Translations under genes and position numbers: made by a program
Shown here: one piece after another, positions 5,924 to 9,655 of the stretch
Layout: the number at the start of each line of letters is the position of its first letter
Numbering within the stretch: position 1 is the first letter of the stretch
NCBI RefSeq assembly: GCF_937920395.1
Contig: NZ_CALEVF010000196.1
Span: 1 to 9,655, forward strand
DNA from: an uncultured Clostridium sp.
GTDB taxonomy: Bacteria > Bacillota > Clostridia > Clostridiales > Clostridiaceae
Direction: 5' to 3'
DNA: 9,655 nt
The notes under the pieces: generated by a model
Told to the model about the DNA's origin: nothing
Databases searched by the model: none
What the model saw: the letters and a program-made list of their open reading frames with translations, nothing else

Positions 5924-7162
5924 ATGAAAAATCAAAATCTAAAAACTAATTTATCAGAATTAACAAGTGAATTGCTCACGCAGTTACATTCGCAAAATTA
6001 TAGTCAATCAACATTATCGTGCTATAAGAGTGTTTTTAACAAAATTACTCGATATATGCAATCTAACGATGAAAATAACTATACAAAAGAGATATGTTCA
6101 CATTTTCTTCAAGAGTGGCGACAACAGAAGAATCCGTCATCAAGCTGGTATAATCATGTAAAGACAATCATTAATCGTTTAAATGATATCTTAGATGAAA
6201 AACCCTATGTTCGTATGCATTCTTCGAATGAGTTAATATATCCTGCTATTTTACGTTCCCATCTGGATGATTATCTGTCATTTATGCGAAAGCATGGAAA
6301 CAAAGAATCAACTATAAATGTACGACGGGTATATTGTGCGCAGTTCCTTTGTTCACTTGAATCACAAGGCCTTAGTTCTATAGATGAATTACAGCCCAAT
6401 CATATTTATGATGCATTCATTTCTACTTTATCCAAAGAAGGATTTAGTGAAAAAATTCCGTTTTTTTTGAATTATCTTTACAGTCAACATATATTAGATA
6501 AAAACTATTCAACTCTTGTTCCAAGATATGTCACGCCACAAATATTGCCTACGGTATATACTAATGAAGAAATAGAATGTCTTCTTAATGCCGTAAATCA
6601 ATCAACGCTGATTGGCAAAAGAGATTATGCAATTCTGATGATTGCATCACGTCTAGGGTTACGTGCTTCTGATATCTGCAATCTTTCATTTAAAGATATC
6701 CATTATGATACCGAGACTATTGAAATAGTCCAAATAAAGACTGGTATATTGCAGGTGTTGCCTCTTTTACCTGAAATCAAGATATCATTGAATAGCTATC
6801 TGTTAGAAAGAAACGATTTAAACGAAAGCCAATACATATTTTTACGTAATTCTGCACAATTTCTGCCACTATCAAGATCAGCCATATGGTCCATTACTAA
6901 CAAATATTTTAATATATCTGGCGTTGATACCACTTCAAAAAAACATGGTCCTCATTCACTTCGGTCAAGTTTTGCTAGTTCTCTAATTAAAGAAAATGTT
7001 CCATACAGTGTCGTCCAAAAAATCTTAGGGCATGAAGACCCTAATTCTACAAAATATTATGCCAAAATAGATATTGAACATTTACGTGTGTATGCATTAG
7101 AAGTCCCCGAACCTGCCGGAGGCTTCGCCCGATATCTCAATAGAACTGGAGGGATGTCATAA
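5924..7162 (+). CDS. ritA: Tyrosine recombinase, first of the trio (RitA-like)
   Basis: The 412-residue integrase-type recombinase has a helical N-terminal core-binding/SAM-like region (about 10-195) and a C-terminal catalytic domain (about 210-390). Visible active-site residues are Arg247 (GLRASD), a candidate Lys272, HSLR with His344/Arg347, His370 (LGHE) and Tyr379 (STKYYAKI, aligned with the XerD-type tyrosine). The set looks complete, so the enzyme should cut and join DNA through a 3'-phosphotyrosine link. I chose ATG 5924 because AAAGGA (5912-5917) is at ideal distance; an open frame extends upstream to ATG 5888 and GTG 5861 with poorer sites. The stop overlaps ritB by one base (TAATG). 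In RIT elements the three enzymes are thought to act together at the element ends. Confidence 0.85.
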   Translation: MKNQNLKTNLSELTSELLTQLHSQNYSQSTLSCYKSVFNKITRYMQSNDENNYTKEICSHFLQEWRQQKNPSSSWYNHVKTIINRLNDILDEKPYVRMHSSNELIYPAILRSHLDDYLSFMRKHGNKESTINVRRVYCAQFLCSLESQGLSSIDELQPNHIYDAFISTLSKEGFSEKIPFFLNYLYSQHILDKNYSTLVPRYVTPQILPTVYTNEEIECLLNAVNQSTLIGKRDYAILMIASRLGLRASDICNLSFKDIHYDTETIEIVQIKTGILQVLPLLPEIKISLNSYLLERNDLNESQYIFLRNSAQFLPLSRSAIWSITNKYFNISGVDTTSKKHGPHSLRSSFASSLIKENVPYSVVQKILGHEDPNSTKYYAKIDIEHLRVYALEVPEPAGGFARYLNRTGGMS

Positions 7163-8124
7163 TGCAATTCAAAAGTGTTCTTTCAGAAGAAATTAATAAG
7201 TATCTCCAGATTCGTGCGTCAGCTGGGAAATATATTAAGCATACTAAATATATTTTACTCAATTTGGATACTTTCTTACAGCAATCCAATATTTTAGAAA
7301 AAGAATTATCTGAAGAAACCTTAACCTCGTGGTGCAAGACTTTAACGTGCAAATCATCTACTAAAAAGAAAAAAGTGTTAGTCATCAGAGATTTTGCCAA
7401 GTACCTTATTTCATTAGGCTATATTGCATTTGTACCTGAAATTCCACGAGCTTCATCAGACTATGTTCCATATATTTTTTCGAAAAAAGAATGGTTACAT
7501 ATTATTGATGCATGTGATAATCTGTCATGTGGTAACGCCTACTCAAATACGCCTATTGAATTTCCTCTACTTGTTAGAATGTTATACGGATGCGGCCTAC
7601 GGCTTAACGAAGCTCTTTCTCTACAGATGAAGGATATTGATCTTGATGATGGGTTACTAATAATCAGGCAAGCCAAACGAAATAGGCAACGTCTTGTACC
7701 AATGAGTAAATCATTAACTATAATATGTCGCAAATACTGCCAACGTATGTGCCTTATTCCTAATGAATATAGCTTTGTATTTTTTAATTATTACAATAAT
7801 CATTACAGTATTAGCTGGGCCGAACGATGGTTTAGAATCATACTTGAGCAAGCCTCGATTGCATATGAAAGATCTGATAACCATGATCGAGGGCCATGTT
7901 TGCACTGCCTACGGCATACTTTCACATTCAATTCTTTCGCAAAAGGAGAAACAGAGGGATGTACTTTGGATGATTCGGTACCTTTCATGTCCACATATCT
8001 TGGACATGAAAATATCAACGAAACAGATAAATATCTTAAATTCAGTTATGAACTGTATCCAGATGCACACAAACGTATCAGCCAATATACGCTCAATGTT
8101 TTTCCGGAGGTGACTGAGGAATGA
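7162..8124 (+). CDS. ritB: Tyrosine recombinase, second of the trio (RitB-like)
   Basis: The 320-residue recombinase has an N-terminal DNA-binding region (about 5-95) and a catalytic domain (about 105-305). Active-site residues visible are Arg147 (GCGLRLNE), Lys172, His248/Arg251 (HCLRHTF), His282 (LGHEN) and Tyr291 (TDKYLKF). Between HxxR and LGHEN there is a longer loop (about 260-274, GETEGCTLDD) than in XerC/D. The start is coupled to the ritA stop in TAATG, with GGAGGG at 7148-7153. It belongs to the same transposition operon; its contribution relative to the other two recombinases cannot be read from sequence. Confidence 0.85.
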   Translation: MQFKSVLSEEINKYLQIRASAGKYIKHTKYILLNLDTFLQQSNILEKELSEETLTSWCKTLTCKSSTKKKKVLVIRDFAKYLISLGYIAFVPEIPRASSDYVPYIFSKKEWLHIIDACDNLSCGNAYSNTPIEFPLLVRMLYGCGLRLNEALSLQMKDIDLDDGLLIIRQAKRNRQRLVPMSKSLTIICRKYCQRMCLIPNEYSFVFFNYYNNHYSISWAERWFRIILEQASIAYERSDNHDRGPCLHCLRHTFTFNSFAKGETEGCTLDDSVPFMSTYLGHENINETDKYLKFSYELYPDAHKRISQYTLNVFPEVTEE

Positions 8125-9161
8125 AAAAGACTTCAGACTTATTACAGACCTTATCCAGATACTTTGACGTATATTTACCAATAACAAAGGGATTAAGTAT
8201 CAATACTATCCGTTCATATCAATATGCATTTCAGCTGCTATTTGAATATATTTACTCCCAAAAAAACTTGTCTCCCGAAAGGGTGTATTTTCATGATCTA
8301 GAGGGTGAAACGATAGAACAGTTTCTAGCTTGGCTGGAAACAAAACGAAACTTCAGTATATCAACAAGAAATCAACGCCTTGCCGCCATATCGTCATTTT
8401 CAAAATATGCTCTAAACAAAAATTTTTCGTCTGCACTTACATTTAATACTACAGTATCAAACATTCCTCAGAAGAAAAAGTCTAAGAAATATCCCTCTTA
8501 TTTCAAACTTGAAGAAGTTTCTATTTTATTAAGGATGCCAGATACAATAACAGACATTGAAAAACGCGATAGAGTGCTGTTAAGTGTACTGTATGCAAGT
8601 GGGGCACGAGGTCAGGAACTATGTGATCTAACGGTAAATGATATCCGTTTTGACAGCAAAGCATCTTTACGTTTAGTTGGAAAGGGGAATAAAGCACGCA
8701 CAATCACAATACCAGATAACTGTGCTAAGCTTCTTAAAAAGCACCTAAAACGTAATAAACTTGATACTGAAATGCAACGAAGCCATCATGTATTCTCAAG
8801 TCAAACGCATGAACATATGACAATCTCATGTGTTGAAAGTATTGTTAAAAAGTATGTTTTAAAAGCAAGGCTTGAGTGGCCGTATCTTTTTCTTGAAAGA
8901 CACTATTCACCACATAGCTTTCGTCATTCCATAGCTGTTCATATGTTAGAATCAGGAATCCCATTACCTGTAATAAAGAATTTTTTGGGGCACTCATCAA
9001 TTGAAACAACCATGATTTACGCAACAGTAAGTGAAGATTTAGTAAATAAATATTTACGTAATAGAACCTTTCTTAATGAAACAGTAGTAAATGATGAGGG
9101 AATAGATTCTTCAATCAAATTAACACTTCCATTTTTGGAAAAAATTTTAAAAATGAAATAA
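8121..9161 (+). CDS. ritC: Tyrosine recombinase, third of the trio (RitC-like)
   Basis: This 346-residue protein is the most XerC/D-like of the three. It has a SAM-like N-terminal domain (about 8-105, SINTIRSYQYAFQLLFEY) and a catalytic domain (about 125-315). Active-site residues visible are Arg163 (GARGQEL), Lys188 (LVGKGNKART), His265/Arg268 (HSFRHS), His291 (LGHSS) and Tyr300 (TTMIYATV). A C-terminal tail of about 35 residues follows. ATG 8121 overlaps the ritB stop by four bases (ATGA), with GGAGGTGA at 8106-8113. All three catalytic sets appear intact, which suggests a recently active element. The stop is 19 bp from the first right-end repeat. Confidence 0.87.
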   Translation: MKKTSDLLQTLSRYFDVYLPITKGLSINTIRSYQYAFQLLFEYIYSQKNLSPERVYFHDLEGETIEQFLAWLETKRNFSISTRNQRLAAISSFSKYALNKNFSSALTFNTTVSNIPQKKKSKKYPSYFKLEEVSILLRMPDTITDIEKRDRVLLSVLYASGARGQELCDLTVNDIRFDSKASLRLVGKGNKARTITIPDNCAKLLKKHLKRNKLDTEMQRSHHVFSSQTHEHMTISCVESIVKKYVLKARLEWPYLFLERHYSPHSFRHSIAVHMLESGIPLPVIKNFLGHSSIETTMIYATVSEDLVNKYLRNRTFLNETVVNDEGIDSSIKLTLPFLEKILKMK

Positions 9162-9180
9162 CTATAAACGGAAGTATATG

Positions 9181-9294
9181 AATTATCCGAGTAGTTTTTA
9201 TTAAAAGCTCCTGTTGCCAATCATTTCTAACCATTACTTGGATAATGGTATTACTCGGATAATTCAGATTATCCGAGTAGTAGGATAATCTGAA
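9181..9294. repeat. Right end of the RIT element: nested inverted repeats
   Basis: AATTATCCGAGTA 9181-9193 is inverted at 9252-9264. A degenerate TACTTGGATAAT lies at 9235-9246. TACTCGGATAAT 9252-9263 and ATTATCCGAGTA 9268-9279 form a tight palindrome around a 4-bp centre. TTCAGATTATCC 9263-9274 and GGATAATCTGAA 9283-9294 form a second perfect palindrome around an 8-bp spacer, reaching the intron junction. The right end therefore holds more binding sites than the left. Confidence 0.85.
9287..9294. repeat. Right junction copy of direct repeat AATCTGAA
   Basis: This is the partner of 5732-5739. After it, GGAAGTCTGCGGCC continues the intron exactly where the left part stopped. Confidence 0.75.
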
Positions 9295-9604
9295 GGAAGT
9301 CTGCGGCCAAACTCTGGTCTGACGAACAGAAATTACATAAAAGGCATATGCTTGTGGGTGAGTTTGCTACACAAAACGAAGCCCAAAAACTATTCGAAAC
9401 AGGCTATGTAAATGTAGCAGATAGATGGAGTGAAAGATTGCGTTCTTACCCGGGGAGATCTGATAGATAAGTTGTGGATATGAATTTAGAAATAACAAAC
9501 CATACAGTGATGTATGTCTGAACTATCAGAAGTCAGCAGAAGTCATAGTACCATGCAAAACGCTTTAGTGTGGGAAGGACTGAACAATAGGAGGTTTTGG
9601 AATT
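9295..9604 (+). ncRNA. Class C group II intron, rest of domain I through domain III up to the ORF
   Basis: The sequence resumes with GGAAGTCTGCGGCCAAAC. Characteristic IIC motifs follow: GGTCTGACGAAC, GGTGAGTTTGCT, GCGTTCTTACCCGGGGAGATC and GAAGTCAGCAGAAGTCATAG, then GAAGGACTGAAC just before the ORF. A long domain II-like arm is visible (TCTGATAG 9459-9466 with CTATCAGA 9523-9530), holding a CATACA-GTGA-TGTATG hairpin with a GNRA loop at 9501-9516. Domains V and VI would lie beyond the ORF, outside the window. Confidence 0.87.
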
Positions 9605-9655
9605 TTGAAAGATACGAAGAAATATGATGAAAGCAGACAACTTCATAAAGAAGGC
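9605..9655 (+). CDS. Group II intron reverse transcriptase/maturase, N-terminus (partial)
   Basis: TTG 9605 with AGGAGG at 9589-9594 opens a frame that runs off the window after 17 codons (MKDTKKYDESRQLHKEG). This resembles the start of class C intron-encoded proteins, and it lies in the position of domain IV. No in-frame ATG is present nearby (ATG 9624 is in another frame). The reverse transcriptase, maturase and any endonuclease regions are not visible, so intactness cannot be judged. The protein would assist intron splicing and retrohoming. Confidence 0.75.
   Translation, partial: MKDTKKYDESRQLHKEG

Larger units (their letters stand above)
5740..9288 (+). mobile_element. RIT-type element (three tandem tyrosine recombinases) inserted in a group II intron
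   Basis: This 3.5-kb segment carries only three consecutive recombinase genes with overlapping stops and starts, framed by end regions rich in ATTATCCGAGTA motifs in both orientations. The outermost bases are TTATCC on the left and GGATAA on the right (6-bp inverted repeat), next to direct TCTGAA. That gene content and order match RIT (recombinase in trio) elements. Tn554 also has three transposition genes but with very different lengths. No cargo is present. Removing the segment and one direct repeat restores continuous intron sequence, which supports the borders; they could shift by two bases. Confidence 0.85.

Noticed and set aside
7763..8113. 116-codon open frame inside ritB in another frame
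   Set aside because: It lies within a gene with an intact set of recombinase motifs and has no distinct ribosome binding site; it is a shadow frame.
5740..9288. Tn554-type transposon (tnpA/tnpB/tnpC)
   Set aside because: Tn554 has two recombinases plus a small unrelated TnpC. Here all three proteins are full tyrosine recombinases of 320-412 residues and there is no resistance cargo, so the RIT type fits better.

Overview
The window looks like a low-GC Firmicute of the Clostridium type: strongly A/T-rich coding sequence, strong AGGAGG ribosome binding sites, and a host cluster ftsE-ftsX-ctpA-minJ-like that resembles the ftsEX/ctpB/minJ neighbourhood of Bacillus subtilis. Identification is from reading the sequence only; no database search was run.

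Host region (1-3971): the 3' end of ftsE overlaps ftsX. Next come a 17-bp stem-loop, a membrane-anchored S41 carboxyl-terminal processing protease, a rho-independent terminator, and a polytopic PDZ-domain membrane protein resembling MinJ. The last has a highly repetitive Gln/Asp/Glu tail. All four genes point to cell division, cell-wall hydrolase control and envelope proteolysis.

Repeat-rich region (3972-5628): two copies of a composite repeat lie in the same orientation. Each is a near-perfect palindrome of about 230 bp followed by an array of 44-bp units (five in copy 1, two in copy 2) that ends in the same TTARCATAG tail. They bracket a two-gene operon for a four-helix membrane protein (two DERER-containing halves) and a small Xre-type regulator. 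That operon has a near-consensus promoter flanked by two 22-bp dyad operators spaced 44 bp apart. A rho-independent terminator closes the region.

Nested mobile elements (5632-9655): three bases after that terminator's T-run a bacterial class C group II intron begins (GTGCGCCCGG start, O. iheyensis-like domain I-III motifs). Its domain I is split after 108 nt by a 3.5-kb element carrying three consecutive, translationally coupled tyrosine recombinases, which fits a RIT (recombinase in trio) element. The ends of this element carry several copies of the 12-bp motif ATTATCCGAGTA in both orientations, and a short direct repeat (AATCTGAA) marks the junctions. Intron sequence resumes at the right junction. 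The first 17 codons of the intron-encoded reverse transcriptase/maturase are visible at the window edge.

The most notable feature is the nesting: terminator, then IIC intron, then RIT element inside conserved ribozyme sequence. The second is the undescribed-looking palindrome plus 44-bp array repeat around the Xre operon.
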